Shown here one piece after another: positions 9,394 through 19,457 of a stretch of DNA of 64,000 nt. Position 1 is the first letter of the stretch, and every line of letters starts with the position of its first letter. A program made the position numbers and the translations under genes. The DNA is from Endozoicomonas sp. SCSIO W0465 (GTDB lineage: Bacteria; Pseudomonadota; Gammaproteobacteria; Pseudomonadales; Endozoicomonadaceae): the NCBI RefSeq assembly GCF_023716865.1, contig NZ_CP092417.1, positions 5,744,001 through 5,808,000 on the forward strand, in the 5' to 3' direction. The notes below the pieces were generated by a model. The model was not told the DNA's origin, did no database searches, and worked only from the letters and a program-made list of their open reading frames with translations.

Positions 9394-11418
9394 ATGGATA
9401 CTGTTGTCGGATCGCCTTTTCACATTCCTGCAGATACGAATGCGCCTGCAGAGCATAATATCTGTGTTATTTGTTTTGAGGCTTTTCCTGGTCGTACTGT
9501 GGCGCCCACGGTTGTCAAAACCCACTGTGGCCATCGCTACGACCTTGGCTGTCTTTCCAGGTGGTTCGACGAACAGCAAAAGAAGGAGGATATCGCCACA
9601 CGGAGTTGTGCGTTCTGTCGGCAAGGGGCGTTGCCCCTGGTACGTGAGGCGGGTGCCCGCCTCTATGAAGATTCCCCTTACTGTGAGCCCTTGCCTTTGC
9701 AGGCCGCCCGTACAGGTGATCTCAAAACATTGCAGAGATTGTTGGTACTTGATCCAGAGATTGTCCGGCAGACGTTCCGGTCTGCCGTGTCCGGCAAGCG
9801 TATTAATCTTTTGTACATCGCTGCCCTGAAGGGTCACACTGAGTGCCTGAAAGCCCTGATCGACGCCGGGGCGGACCCCAGCGCCGGCCTGACTTCCGGC
9901 GTCACCCCGGCGTACATCGCTGTCCAGAACGGTTACACTGAGTGCCTGCAGGCCCTGATCGACGCCGGGGCGGACCCCAACGCCGCCCGGACTTCCGACG
10001 GCGCCACCCCGGCGTATATCGCTGCCCAGAACGGTCACACTGAGTGCCTGAGAGCCCTGATCGGCGCCGGGGCGGACCTCAACGCCGCCCGGACTTCCGA
10101 CGGCGCCACCCCGGCGAACATTGCTGCCTGTAACGGTCACACTGAGTGCCTGAAAGCCCTGATCGACGCCGGAGCGGACCCCAACGCCGCCCTGACTTTC
10201 GACGGCACCACCCCGGCGTACATTGCTGCCCAGAACGGTCACACTGAGTGCCTGAAAGCCCTGATCGACGCCGGGACGGACCCCAACGCCGCCCTGGCTT
10301 CCGACGGCACCACCCCGGCGTACATCGCTGCCCAGAACGGTCACGCTGAGTGCCTGCAAGCCCTGATCGACGCCGGGGCGGACCCCAACGCCGCCCTGGC
10401 TTCCGGCGCCACCCCGGCGTACATCGCTGCCCAGAGCGGTCACACCGCGTGCCTGCAAGCCCTGATCGACGCCGGGGCAGACCCCAACGCAGCCCGGACT
10501 TCCGGCGCCACCCCGGCGTACATCGCTGCCCAGGAGGGTCACACTGAGTGCCTGCAAGCCCTGATCGACGCCGGGGCGGACCCCAACGCCGCCCTGACTT
10601 CCGACGGCGCCACCCCGGCGTACATCGCTGCCCAGAACGGTCACACTGAGTGCCTGCAAGCCCTGATCGACGCCGGGGCGGACCCCAACACCGCTCTGAC
10701 TTCCGACGGCGCCACCCCGGCATACATCGCTGCCTGTAACGGTCACGCTGAGTGCCTGAAAGTCCTGATCGACGCCGGGGCGGACCCCAACACCGCCCGG
10801 ACTTCCGACGGCGCCACCCCGGCATACATCGCTGCCTGTAACGGTCACACTGAGTGTCTGCAAGCCCTGATCGACGCCAGGGCAGACCTCAACGCCGCCC
10901 GGACTTCCGACGGCACCACCCCGGCGTTCATCGCTGCCCAGAACGGTCACACTGAGTGCCTTAAAGCCCTGATCAACGCCGGGGCGGCCCCCGACGGCGC
11001 CCTAACTTCCGACGGCGCCACCCCGGCGTACATCGCTGCCTGTAACGGTCACACTGAGTGCCTGCAAACCCTGATCGGCGCCGGGGCGGACCCCAATGCC
11101 GCCCGGACTTCCGGCGCCACCCCGGCGTTCATCGCTGCCCAGAATGGTTACACTGAGTGCCTGAAAGCCCTGATCGACGCCGGGGCGGACCCCAACGCTG
11201 CCCGGACTTCCGACGGCACCACCCCGGCGTACATCGCTGCCCAGGAGGGTCACGCTGAGTGCCTGAAAGCCCTGATCGACGCCGGGGTGGACCCCAGCGC
11301 CACCCGGACTTCCGATGGCACCACCCCGGCGTACATCGCTGCCTTTAACGGTCACGCTGAGTGCCTGAAAGTCCTGATCGACGCCAAGGCGGACCTTATC
11401 TACGTTACCGCCCCCTAG
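9394..11418 (+). CDS. RING-finger / ankyrin-repeat protein 1
   Basis: The product is about 674 residues. The N-terminal RING-type zinc finger has ligands C24-x2-C27, C45-x-H47, C53 and C72-x2-C75. The usual fifth ligand (His or Cys) is Asp50, in the context CGHRYDLGC. A linker with one degenerate ankyrin-like unit (about 100-135) leads to 16 ankyrin repeats of 33-34 residues, each close to TPAYIAAQNGHTECLQALI. The combination points to an E3 ubiquitin-ligase-like effector acting in a eukaryotic host, with the ankyrins binding substrate. That role is inference; no secretion signal is visible. TTG 9388 is an alternative start; neither start has a clear ribosome site. An IS inserted 17 bp upstream separates the gene from its original leader (6273-6356). 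A paralogue follows at 11838. Confidence 0.88.
   Translation: MDTVVGSPFHIPADTNAPAEHNICVICFEAFPGRTVAPTVVKTHCGHRYDLGCLSRWFDEQQKKEDIATRSCAFCRQGALPLVREAGARLYEDSPYCEPLPLQAARTGDLKTLQRLLVLDPEIVRQTFRSAVSGKRINLLYIAALKGHTECLKALIDAGADPSAGLTSGVTPAYIAVQNGYTECLQALIDAGADPNAARTSDGATPAYIAAQNGHTECLRALIGAGADLNAARTSDGATPANIAACNGHTECLKALIDAGADPNAALTFDGTTPAYIAAQNGHTECLKALIDAGTDPNAALASDGTTPAYIAAQNGHAECLQALIDAGADPNAALASGATPAYIAAQSGHTACLQALIDAGADPNAARTSGATPAYIAAQEGHTECLQALIDAGADPNAALTSDGATPAYIAAQNGHTECLQALIDAGADPNTALTSDGATPAYIAACNGHAECLKVLIDAGADPNTARTSDGATPAYIAACNGHTECLQALIDARADLNAARTSDGTTPAFIAAQNGHTECLKALINAGAAPDGALTSDGATPAYIAACNGHTECLQTLIGAGADPNAARTSGATPAFIAAQNGYTECLKALIDAGADPNAARTSDGTTPAYIAAQEGHAECLKALIDAGVDPSATRTSDGTTPAYIAAFNGHAECLKVLIDAKADLIYVTAP
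9802..11415 (+). repeat. 16 tandem ankyrin-coding repeats (102 or 99 bp)
   Basis: The units are nearly identical in DNA sequence, with invariant blocks such as CCCTGATCGACGCCGGGGCG. Most are 102 bp; those lacking the Asp codon of the SDG turn are 99 bp. They are much richer in GC than the surrounding sequence. The same units occur at 12244-13034. High nucleotide identity implies recent expansion or gene conversion, and long antisense open frames here are a by-product. Confidence 0.9.
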
Positions 11419-11570
11419 TCATAGCGCGGTAATATTACCTCGTTCCCACGGTCCAGAGTGTCCGCAGGGTTTTGCGATAACCTCTCCCCCATGGGAATGC
11501 ATACTGTCCCTCCAATCCAGTGGCACTGACTTAAACTTAAAAGCCCCGTAAACAGCGGGATTGATATAGA
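11419..11570. repeat. degenerate palindromic repeat between the RING-ankyrin genes
   Basis: 11438-11506 resembles the repeat cluster at 4264-4500: a CCTCGTTCCCACGG start, a GTTTTGCGATAACCTCTCCC block shared with 4461-4480, then GGGAATGCATAC. No coding sequence is visible. 11507-11570 has no recognisable feature. Confidence 0.55.
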
Positions 11571-11647
11571 TTTTCCATTTCCAGCAGGAAGGTGGTTCGT
11601 TTTAGTGAACTATCGTTCTTTTTTTCAGTCTTATCGGTATTACTAAT

Positions 11648-11806
11648 GGCTCTTTTCGTATTGCAGACTGCTGATTTCATAAATCAGGCTGGAATCCTCC
11701 TGTGGCAGGGCTTGGCAATATTTAGCCAGCAGTTTCCTGAAGGCATTGTATATCAAGGCCTTTGGCCAATTTTCATTGCAGAGCAGTCTGTAACCCGAAA
11801 AGAGCC
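11648..11806. mobile_element. MITE of IS1595 type, copy 2 (159 bp)
   Basis: The ends are GGCTCTTTTCGTATTGCAGA and ...CCCGAAAAGAGCC, flanked by the 8-bp duplication TTACTAAT (11640-11647 and 11807-11814). The interior differs from the copies at 7816 and 37456. It splits the leader shared with 6273-6356 and lies about 30 bp upstream of the second RING-ankyrin start. Confidence 0.93.
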
Positions 11807-11837
11807 TTACTAATTTATTAATACCGGTTTTTTGGGC

Positions 11838-13034
11838 ATGGATACTGTTGTCGGATCGCCTTTTCACATTCCTGCAGATACGCATGCGCCTGCAGAACAT
11901 AATATCTGTGTTATTTGTTTTGAGGCTTTTCCTGGTCGTACTGTGGCGCCCACGGTTGTCAAAACCCACTGCGACCATCGCTACGACCTTGGCTGTCTTT
12001 CCAGGTGGTTCGACGAACAGCAAAAGAAGGGTGTCGCCACACGGAGTTGTGCGTTCTGTCGGCAAGGGGCGTTGCCTCTGGTACGTGAGACGGGTGCCCG
12101 CCTCTATGAAGATTCCCCTTACTGTGAGCCCTTGCCTTTGCAGGCCGTCCGTACAGGTGATCTCAAGGCATTGCAGAGATTGTTGGTACTTGATTCAGAG
12201 ATTGTCCGGCAGACGTTCCGGTCTGCCGTGTCCGGCGAGCGTATTAGTCTTTTGTTCATCGCTGCCCAGGAGGGTCACACTGCGTGCCTGAAAGCCCTGA
12301 TCGACGCCGGGGCGGACCCCAACGCCGCCCTGACTTTCGGCGCCACCCCGGCGCACATCGCTGCCTGTAACGGTCACACGGAGTGCCTGAAAGCCCTGAT
12401 CGACGCCAGGGCGGACCCCAACGCTGCCCTGACTTCCAACGGTACCACCCCGGCATACATCGCTGCCTGTAACGGTCACATTGAGTGCCTGAGAGCCCTG
12501 ATCGACGCCGGGGCGGACCCCAACGCCGCCCGGACTTCCGACGGCGCCACCCCGGCGTTCATCGCTGCCCAGAACGGTCACACTGAGTGCCTGAGAGCCC
12601 TGATCGACGCCGGGGCGGACCCCAACGCTGCCCGGACTTCCGACGGCGCCACCCCGGCGTTCATCGCTGCCCAGAACGGTTACACTGAGTGCCTGAAAGC
12701 CCTGATCGATGCCGGGGCGGACCCCAACGCTGCCCGGACTTCCGGCGCCACCCCGGCGTACATCGCTGCCCAAAACGGTCACATTGAGTGCCTGAAAGCC
12801 CTGATCAACGCCAGGGCAGACCTCAACGCCGCCCGGACTTCCGACAGCACCACCCCGGTGTTCATCGCTGCCCAGAACGGTCACACTGAGTGCCTGAGAG
12901 CCCTGATCGGCGCCGGGGCGGACCTCAACGCCGGGCGGATTCCCGACGGCGCCACCCCGGCGTACATCGCTGCCTGTAACGGTCACATTGAGTGCCTGAG
13001 AGCCCTGATCGACGCCGGGCCGGACCTCCCTTAA
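11838..13034 (+). CDS. RING-finger / ankyrin-repeat protein 2
   Basis: The product is about 398 residues and nearly identical to the protein at 9394 through the RING and linker: C24-x2-C27, C45-x-H47, Asp50 in place of the usual His/Cys, C53 and C72-equivalent CAFC. A two-residue deletion (KKGVATRS for KKEDIATRS) distinguishes the linker. It has 8 ankyrin repeats against 16 in the neighbour; the last ends abruptly at AGPDLP, shortly after helix 2, so the C-terminus may be truncated. The two genes share upstream sequence as well as coding sequence, so they arose by tandem duplication. Presumed role as for the first gene: ubiquitin-ligase-like effector with a different substrate-binding length. 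TTG 11832 is an alternative start. Confidence 0.87.
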   Translation: MDTVVGSPFHIPADTHAPAEHNICVICFEAFPGRTVAPTVVKTHCDHRYDLGCLSRWFDEQQKKGVATRSCAFCRQGALPLVRETGARLYEDSPYCEPLPLQAVRTGDLKALQRLLVLDSEIVRQTFRSAVSGERISLLFIAAQEGHTACLKALIDAGADPNAALTFGATPAHIAACNGHTECLKALIDARADPNAALTSNGTTPAYIAACNGHIECLRALIDAGADPNAARTSDGATPAFIAAQNGHTECLRALIDAGADPNAARTSDGATPAFIAAQNGYTECLKALIDAGADPNAARTSGATPAYIAAQNGHIECLKALINARADLNAARTSDSTTPVFIAAQNGHTECLRALIGAGADLNAGRIPDGATPAYIAACNGHIECLRALIDAGPDLP

Positions 13035-13240
13035 TTCCCGCTTAAGAATGGATAGCTGATCGGATACTCTGTACCAGAAGCAAATTTGTACAGTTTTCAT
13101 ACAGGGTCGATAAAATGCTATCCAAATCAGCTCGTATTCATGGTGCAACCTGTGTGTTTTGCGTTCAATTATCACCCTTTAGGTAAAGCAGGGCTCCACA
13201 GCACTCTGTGTTATTCGTCAAGTCGGCAATCTTGGACTGA

Positions 13241-14563
13241 TCAGCTGCAAATCGGCGGAGGCTTCATGTCCAGCCTGTTGCTGATCTCCAACAGCCATCC
13301 AAGATCTGCAGCCGTTTTGACGAACCACAATGTCCACTTTTTACCGCTATAGGTTAACCGGCCCACTGACCGGATCACTTTCCTGATCAGCGGGCGAATA
13401 CCATGTCTTCTCTCTTTCTCTGGCAAAGCCTTGTACTGCAAAGCTCTCAGTAAAATCTGTGCCATTTGACCACAGGCGTAAAAAGCCTGATTGGCGTGAA
13501 ATGAGCGACAGGGTGGATGGTGCAAATCCAGATCAATCAGTGGACCTTTCTGGGCATTCTCCTGCCCCTGCTTCTCCCGGTGGCGACGCACCAGTTCTGC
13601 CAACGGCAGATCAGAGCGGCTGACCAGTATCACTGAGTAGCGGGGCACTGCCAGCCACTGTTTTCCGTCATGCCAGCGGCGGGTCACGACATACGTCTGC
13701 TGACGGTTCCACCCGGCAGGCTGGTGATAAGACAGGATCGCCTCTTCTGTGTTGTCACTGCGGATAGGCGTCCAGGCACTTTTGGGTAAACCCTCAATAC
13801 AATCGAGTACTGGACGGCAGTAGTTGTCATTGGTGACGCTGATAGAGAAGTCCCACGGACGGGCTTCAAACCATTCCACAACCTGTTTTCTGTAGTAGGC
13901 ATTGTCCATTCTGGCCCAAACGGGGATGTCGTCACTCACCAAAGGCACGACATCATTCTCAAGCTGCTCTTGCCAGCCATAACAAACGTCAGAAGCCCCC
14001 GGGTTGAGGCGGGCACTGGCCCACAGGTGCCCGATAAAAATACTGTGGAGCCAGTACTGCCGACTGCCGCTGTAGCCGACTTTAGCTTCCTGAAACAGAT
14101 GGCCATCCACCTCAATCTCCGTTCCATCAAGAAAGATCGGAAGGTAACTTTTCTCCTTAACGACGTGTTCAATAACATCGGGGGCTACCTGTCGGCAGAG
14201 ATCACGAATAACGCCGTACAACGCCTTCACAGAATCGGCCTTGAACCGGGAAAGATACTCTCCCATTCGCCTTGAGCCTCTGACATCTTCGAGGCCAAGC
14301 AGACTGACGGTTGGCCTGTCTTTTTGCAGAATATCCATATCAGAAAGGTGTCCGTTACCCGCACAGAAGTTGTAAATCAGTCCCAGCAGGCTGTCTTTAT
14401 CATCACAACCTCGGTTACGTTTTTTGAGCTGGATATGGGTTGATAACTGCTCAGGCAATTTGAAACGACGGGCAAGGCGGGCGATAAAAAGAGCCCCAGC
14501 CATACCGGTTAGTTTAGCGTCAGTGAATTCGATCTCGATTTTTTCAGGCTTGGGAATTATCAT
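13241..14563 (-). CDS. IS1380-family transposase
   Basis: This DDE transposase is 440 residues from ATG 14563 (MIIPKPEKIEIEF); a longer frame to 14674 lacks similarity to family N-termini. The catalytic region includes FLDGTEIEVDGHLF, then the RMDNAYYRKQVVEW second-Asp region and the C-terminal HANQAFYACGQMAQILLRAL, the IS1380 signature. The frame is intact. Element ends could not be fixed: AGGTAAA occurs at 13181-13187 and 14693-14699 and might be a duplication, but convincing inverted repeats were not seen next to it. Confidence 0.88.
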   Translation of the reverse strand: MIIPKPEKIEIEFTDAKLTGMAGALFIARLARRFKLPEQLSTHIQLKKRNRGCDDKDSLLGLIYNFCAGNGHLSDMDILQKDRPTVSLLGLEDVRGSRRMGEYLSRFKADSVKALYGVIRDLCRQVAPDVIEHVVKEKSYLPIFLDGTEIEVDGHLFQEAKVGYSGSRQYWLHSIFIGHLWASARLNPGASDVCYGWQEQLENDVVPLVSDDIPVWARMDNAYYRKQVVEWFEARPWDFSISVTNDNYCRPVLDCIEGLPKSAWTPIRSDNTEEAILSYHQPAGWNRQQTYVVTRRWHDGKQWLAVPRYSVILVSRSDLPLAELVRRHREKQGQENAQKGPLIDLDLHHPPCRSFHANQAFYACGQMAQILLRALQYKALPEKERRHGIRPLIRKVIRSVGRLTYSGKKWTLWFVKTAADLGWLLEISNRLDMKPPPICS

Positions 14564-14795
14564 CGTACTGCGTCCCTGTGTTGCTCCTCGCAGGTGCTTC
14601 GTTGTTTGCACAGATATTTTACCTGAACAGCACAGAGGGCGCTCCTTCCAGCCGACACAGCCTTTCATTTTCAAATCATTAAGCGGGACTTAAGGTAAAT
14701 ACCACCCAAATAATAATAAAAACGGCTTACGGCTTACGGCTGATGGATCAGCACTTGCAGCCTTGCTTTTGGCGAGGTGGTTTATTGTTACCTAG

Positions 14796-16509
14796 GAGGC
14801 TGTCCGAGAACTAGCTATTGAAAAAACGAAAGCTTCAGCATTTTCTTGGCTGATCAAATATTGACCTAAATTTAGCCTGTTTTGGGGTAAAAATTGCGTT
14901 TTTTACCCTTTTGCTTGCCTTTATGCTGCCATTTTAAGCCTTTTTGCTTCTTCAAGACGGATTGATCCCGTTGAAACCGATTTGACAATTTTTTTGAAAT
15001 TATAAGCACTGCAGACCAGTGAAAATTCTCCAGCCACTTTTTCCTTACCCCGGACACTGAACCCTCTGAATCCTGAGTTCTTGATTTGGCCAAAAGGCGG
15101 TTCCGCAATCACCTTGCGACGCTCATAAACCGCTTTGGCCTCTTTGGTTTCCATTTTGCGGTTCATCGCCTGGCGTATGGCTTCGTGGCGGTCTGTGCGA
15201 ATCACTTTCCCCGGGTCTTTGTTGTCACCACTGCACCTTTTACGTAACGGGCAATCCCGGCAGATATCTTTACTGACGCGGTAGCTTTTGTGTTTTGCTT
15301 TGCTAGCCGTGTTATAAATCAGCTTCTCACCGGCAGGGCAGGTAAAGCTGTCGTCTGCTTCATGGTAAATAAAATCCGCTTTGACAAACTTTCTGTCAGA
15401 GTCTTCCAGTCCCTCTGTTGCAGGCTTCTCCTGTCGATCCGTAGCCATGTAAGCGTCAATGTTCGCATCATCAAACGCTTGCAGGTTGGGCCCTGAGTAA
15501 TAGCCATTATCCTCACTCATTTTGCCAATGGACGCGTTATCTGTTGCTTCTGCAATGGCTTCAAGTGCAGGCTTTACTTCCTGCTTGTCATTGGCATGCT
15601 GGCTGATGTGCTGGCCAACAATGATACCATTATCGCTGTCGACGCTGATCTGGGCGTTATAACTGTACTGATAGCCACTGCCTTTTTTACCCATGATCCT
15701 GGCATCATGATCAGCAAAGCTGATTTGCTTTTTGTCGTCTATCGGCTTATCGGGATTCAGGGCCTGTTCCCGTTCTTCAAGCGCTTTTTTGGCCTCCTGG
15801 ATTTTCTCTAACCGTTCCTGCTTGAATTGCAAGTCTTCAGGAATGCTGTAGCCAGTCTCCTGCTGATAAGCATCGTCCTCTTCACTGTCACTGGTTTCGG
15901 CTTTTTTAATCAGGGCCTCAACTTCAGCCATTAATTCAGCTTCTTTGGCCTTAAGTCGTGCGTAGCTCATGGCCTTATGCTTTGATGAGTCGGCTTTGAA
16001 TTTGGAACCATCAAGAGCGATGTGGCCCAGCGAGGCCATCTGTAGTTCCCGGGCGAGCAGCACGCTCTGTTTGAAACTGCTTTTAAAAAAGGTGGCCTGG
16101 TTTTTACGAAAGTCACTGAGCACCCGGAAATTTGGGCAGTGCTGTTTGGCGATATACATGAAAGCCAAGTCCTGATTGCAGCGCCGTTCAATCTCCCTGG
16201 AGCTGAACACACCATGGCTATAGGCATAGATCAGGATCGATATAATCAGTCGTGGGTGGTAGGCATTCTGGCCAAGATGGTGATACTGCTTTTCCACTTC
16301 AGAGGTGTCGATATGCTTGAAGATATCTTCAAAAACGAAGCAATCATGATCTGGTGGCAGCAGGTCGAAGATGTTCGATGGGAACATCAGGTGCTGGTCA
16401 AAATCAGCAGGGTTATCTTTGAATTTGATTGATGACATCCGTTTCGGCAACAACAAAGTGGGCAGAAGATGCCTGATTATACTTAATCAGGCTATTCTCG
16501 GACAGCCTC
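14796..16509 (-). mobile_element. IS1182-family element, copy 1 (1714 bp)
   Basis: The ends are GAGGCTGTCCGAGAA and TTCTCGGACAGCCTC, a perfect 15-bp inverted repeat. The flanking duplication is CTAG (14792-14795 and 16510-16513), the 4-bp palindromic target usual for IS1182. The target CTAG is itself the junction between host sequence TACCTA and the first base of the ISNCY element, so this insertion came after the ISNCY insertion. Confidence 0.95.
14921..16438 (-). CDS. IS1182-family transposase
   Basis: The protein is 505 residues from ATG 16438 (MSSIKFKDNPADF); a TTG 18 bp upstream is possible. The N-terminal DUF772-like helical domain includes SREIERRCNQDLAFMY, followed by the HIALDGSKFKADSS catalytic motif, a Glu/Lys-rich coiled insert (about 170-240), GYQYSYNAQISVDSD, the DNGYYSG second motif, a CPAGEKL...CRDCPLRKRC zinc-binding region, and the C-terminal YERRKVIAEPPFGQIKNSGF with the last catalytic Glu. 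All features fit IS1182 and the frame is intact; this copy can mobilise the broken one at 31291-37061. Confidence 0.93.
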   Translation of the reverse strand: MSSIKFKDNPADFDQHLMFPSNIFDLLPPDHDCFVFEDIFKHIDTSEVEKQYHHLGQNAYHPRLIISILIYAYSHGVFSSREIERRCNQDLAFMYIAKQHCPNFRVLSDFRKNQATFFKSSFKQSVLLARELQMASLGHIALDGSKFKADSSKHKAMSYARLKAKEAELMAEVEALIKKAETSDSEEDDAYQQETGYSIPEDLQFKQERLEKIQEAKKALEEREQALNPDKPIDDKKQISFADHDARIMGKKGSGYQYSYNAQISVDSDNGIIVGQHISQHANDKQEVKPALEAIAEATDNASIGKMSEDNGYYSGPNLQAFDDANIDAYMATDRQEKPATEGLEDSDRKFVKADFIYHEADDSFTCPAGEKLIYNTASKAKHKSYRVSKDICRDCPLRKRCSGDNKDPGKVIRTDRHEAIRQAMNRKMETKEAKAVYERRKVIAEPPFGQIKNSGFRGFSVRGKEKVAGEFSLVCSAYNFKKIVKSVSTGSIRLEEAKRLKMAA

Positions 16510-17849
16510 CTAGTTCTCGTCCAAAAACACAACCAATTGAAAACTGTAGATTTTATCCTGAAAAATTAAGTGGAGCCCTACTGCTATCTGGCGACTAAAC
16601 TTCCCAAGAGCAAGAAACATAAGGGATTGCCAAAAACAGAGGACTCCAAATGCGCAAAAAACGCACCCGCAGTGTAGTATGGAACTCCATTACGTACCTC
16701 ATGAAATCTGCTCCCAGCTTTCCGGTATCTCGCAATGGCTTGACGCCCATCCACAGTTCAATGACTGGATTTATGAGGACTTAAGTTCTGGTGATAAACA
16801 GAACACTGGGCGGAACGGACTATCAGCAGAATCCGTTCTTCGTGCGGCACTCCTGAAACAGTATTTGAATTGTGATTATGACTACTTGTCGTTTGTTTTG
16901 ATGGACTCCATGCTCTTTCGAGACTTTTGTCGCCTCGAACCAAACCAGCGCCCCAGTCGCTCCAGTTTGCATGGGCTCATCAGCCTTCTTACTGCATTTA
17001 CATGGGAACGGATTAATAACTGTCAGCTAATGACCACTAAAGATCAGGGTATTGAAAAAGGGCGCACTGTGGCTATTGACAGCACAGTCACCGAATCGGA
17101 TATCAAACCTCCTTGCGACAGTGATCTTTTAGCCAGTTCCGTTAAAGAAATTTGTCGGCTGCTGGAACGGGGACAAACACTGACAGCGACACCGCTTTAT
17201 GAATATACCCATCACAACCGAGCCGTAAAAGATGCGGCCAGAAAATGCATCTACGCTGGCAAAGAAGAGCGGCATCAGCATTATAAAAAACTGCTGCAGT
17301 TGACCCGAAAATCCCGGAAGGTACTTATCGAAGCTACTGTCACGCTAGCAAACGCCCGTCAGCAGGGGCAGTGTCTCCTGGCTGATGATGCCGACAAGTG
17401 GCAGGCCGATGTGGATCACCTGTTACCCCTGGTGGATGCAATAGTCTCCCAGACAGAGCGCAGGGTCTTTAAGGGTGAAAAGGTGCCAGCCCAGGAAAAA
17501 GTGGTTAGCCTGTATGAACCCCATACGGATATCATCGTAAAAGACAGGCGGCAAGTACAGTATGGCCATAAACTGAACCTGGTTCAGGGAAAAAGTCGAT
17601 TGATCCTGGACCTGGTTATTGAGGAAGGTAACCCAGCGGATTCGGACCAATTCATTCCGATGATGGAAAGACAAAAAGAAATTTATGGTCGTGTACCTCG
17701 CCAAACAAGCGGTGACGGCGGATACGCGTGTCGCGCTAATTTGGAAAAAGCCAAGGCCATGGGAATCAGCGATGTAGCTTTTAATAAGAAGCGCGGACTT
17801 GAAGTCGAAGAGATGACTAAAAGAAAGTCAGTATGTGTATAAAACGCTC

Positions 17850-19457
17850 GTAACTATTCAGCACTGAGCAAAGGCATATTACAGTAATTCCGAACAGCTC
17901 TATGAAGTGATTGATATATGTCCATTCCCTGTTTTCTGGCAGACGACAAATAGCTGCGAATCCGTGCAAACATAGAACCACCGTCTGCACTCCTGAAGCA
18001 GCCTGAGATTTTCTGCTTTAACTTGGCCATTCGAACATCCCGCTCACTGCCATTGTTATCGAAGGGAATGGTAAAATCTGACATGAAGCGCAGTGTCTCA
18101 GCCTTGAACTCAGTGAGTCGTTTGAAGAGATTGTAAGCTTTAGTATTCTTGACTTTCTTGCGCTTAAGCTCCTCTCGTTGCTTCTCCATATAGACGACTT
18201 CTTTCATTAGAGCCCGCTGAAGCAACCGGTCATAAATCTTCTCGATTCGTTCACAGACAACACTTGGCATCTGTAGCATACCTATGGTCTTAAAGCCCTT
18301 GCAGTAATGCCAGGAAAGCCTCAGTAGCTTCATCAATCGCAACGCCAGTTGATTGCTGTCCCTATCAACAACACCCAAAAGCTCCCTCAGGTGATGGGCA
18401 TTGCAAAGTACGTGAGTTGCCGCATATGCAAAATAGGATTTCCAATGATCATGAACCAGAACGCCTGCAAATGTTAGCAGTATGCCCATCGTGTCCATGG
18501 CCTCACGACCTCGCTTTTCAGACAAGTAGTAGAGCGTCCATTGTTCATCCCGCATAACGTGTAGCCAGTGCAAAGAGCCCTCGGCCCGCATACCCGTTTC
18601 ATCGGCTCCGGCAACAGACGATTCCCGCAAGGCGTCACGAATAACCTCTTCAGTAGAAGCCAGATTTTCATAGGTTCTGGCCACAAAATTGGCGACAGTG
18701 CCTGCACTTACACTCATTTTATAGAGAGTATTAAAATACTCTGACACGCGCTTAAAAGGCAGGAAATGGTATTGGTTAAGATAGACGGCCATAGCCTGTG
18801 TGGCTGAGCCATATTGTGCGGCAGCGGTAACACCTTCCGGGAATTCAGCCTGATTCCGACAACCACAAGTGCAGATTTTTACTTCAGCTCTATGGGCCGT
18901 TACTTCAAATTCACCCGGTCTCCCTGGTTCAAACACCTGTCGTTCAATATATTTGACCGGCTCACTATCAAGAAGAGACGCCTGACATTTATTGCATTCT
19001 TTAACCGGAAGGTACTCAATATAGTCAGGGATATCGACCTGTTTAAGACAAGTGCCCTGATGCCCTTTCTTTCCACCGGCTTTATTACCAGAAGACTGTC
19101 TCAGACTTTTAGGATTGGGTTTTTCATCCGATGGATCGGTATCTTTATCTGCGGAAAGGTCGTCAGAATGATCTGGAGAATTACTGTTTTTACAAGGTTT
19201 TTGATAACCATCAGACGATGGCGGCTTGCTGCTGTTTTGACTGTTCTTGCCAACCTTTTCTTCCAATTCTCGACATCGCTCTTCCAGACAGGCAACTCTC
19301 ATCCGCAGCTCTGCATTCTCTTTCAAGAGAATCTCAGCCGACATAGTTGCGGGTAGTTCTGGAATCATGCTGGCGAATATTGTGGAAAAATGGTGCTTAA
19401 GAGGATGGTATAAAAATCAGAAAATTCCAGATTTATGTGGGGGTGCTGAACAGTTAC
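17850..19457 (-). mobile_element. IS66-family element, copy 3 (1608 bp)
   Basis: The ends match the other copies and the duplication is AAACGCTC at 17842-17849 and 19458-19465. It is inserted in the C-terminal part of the ISNCY transposase. Confidence 0.95.
17854..19368 (-). CDS. tnpC: IS66-family transposase (TnpC)
   Basis: The protein is 504 residues with an intact frame. It differs from copies 1 and 2 by one Gly-to-Asp change in the N-terminal linker (SADKDTDPS), a position outside the catalytic core. Domain layout is as for the protein at 706-2220. Confidence 0.95.
   Translation of the reverse strand: MIPELPATMSAEILLKENAELRMRVACLEERCRELEEKVGKNSQNSSKPPSSDGYQKPCKNSNSPDHSDDLSADKDTDPSDEKPNPKSLRQSSGNKAGGKKGHQGTCLKQVDIPDYIEYLPVKECNKCQASLLDSEPVKYIERQVFEPGRPGEFEVTAHRAEVKICTCGCRNQAEFPEGVTAAAQYGSATQAMAVYLNQYHFLPFKRVSEYFNTLYKMSVSAGTVANFVARTYENLASTEEVIRDALRESSVAGADETGMRAEGSLHWLHVMRDEQWTLYYLSEKRGREAMDTMGILLTFAGVLVHDHWKSYFAYAATHVLCNAHHLRELLGVVDRDSNQLALRLMKLLRLSWHYCKGFKTIGMLQMPSVVCERIEKIYDRLLQRALMKEVVYMEKQREELKRKKVKNTKAYNLFKRLTEFKAETLRFMSDFTIPFDNNGSERDVRMAKLKQKISGCFRSADGGSMFARIRSYLSSARKQGMDIYQSLHRAVRNYCNMPLLSAE

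Noticed and set aside
9367..10950. 527-residue open frame antisense to the first RING-ankyrin gene (also 248, 117 and 326 residues antisense at 10079, 11002 and 12195)
   Set aside because: They arise from GC-rich, near-identical ankyrin repeats read on the other strand; their own repeats are an image of the codon pattern and they have no start context or family similarity.
13181..14699. AGGTAAA at both sides of the IS1380 gene as a target duplication
   Set aside because: The adjacent bases do not form an inverted repeat, and 7 bp is longer than usual for IS1380; the element ends remain open.
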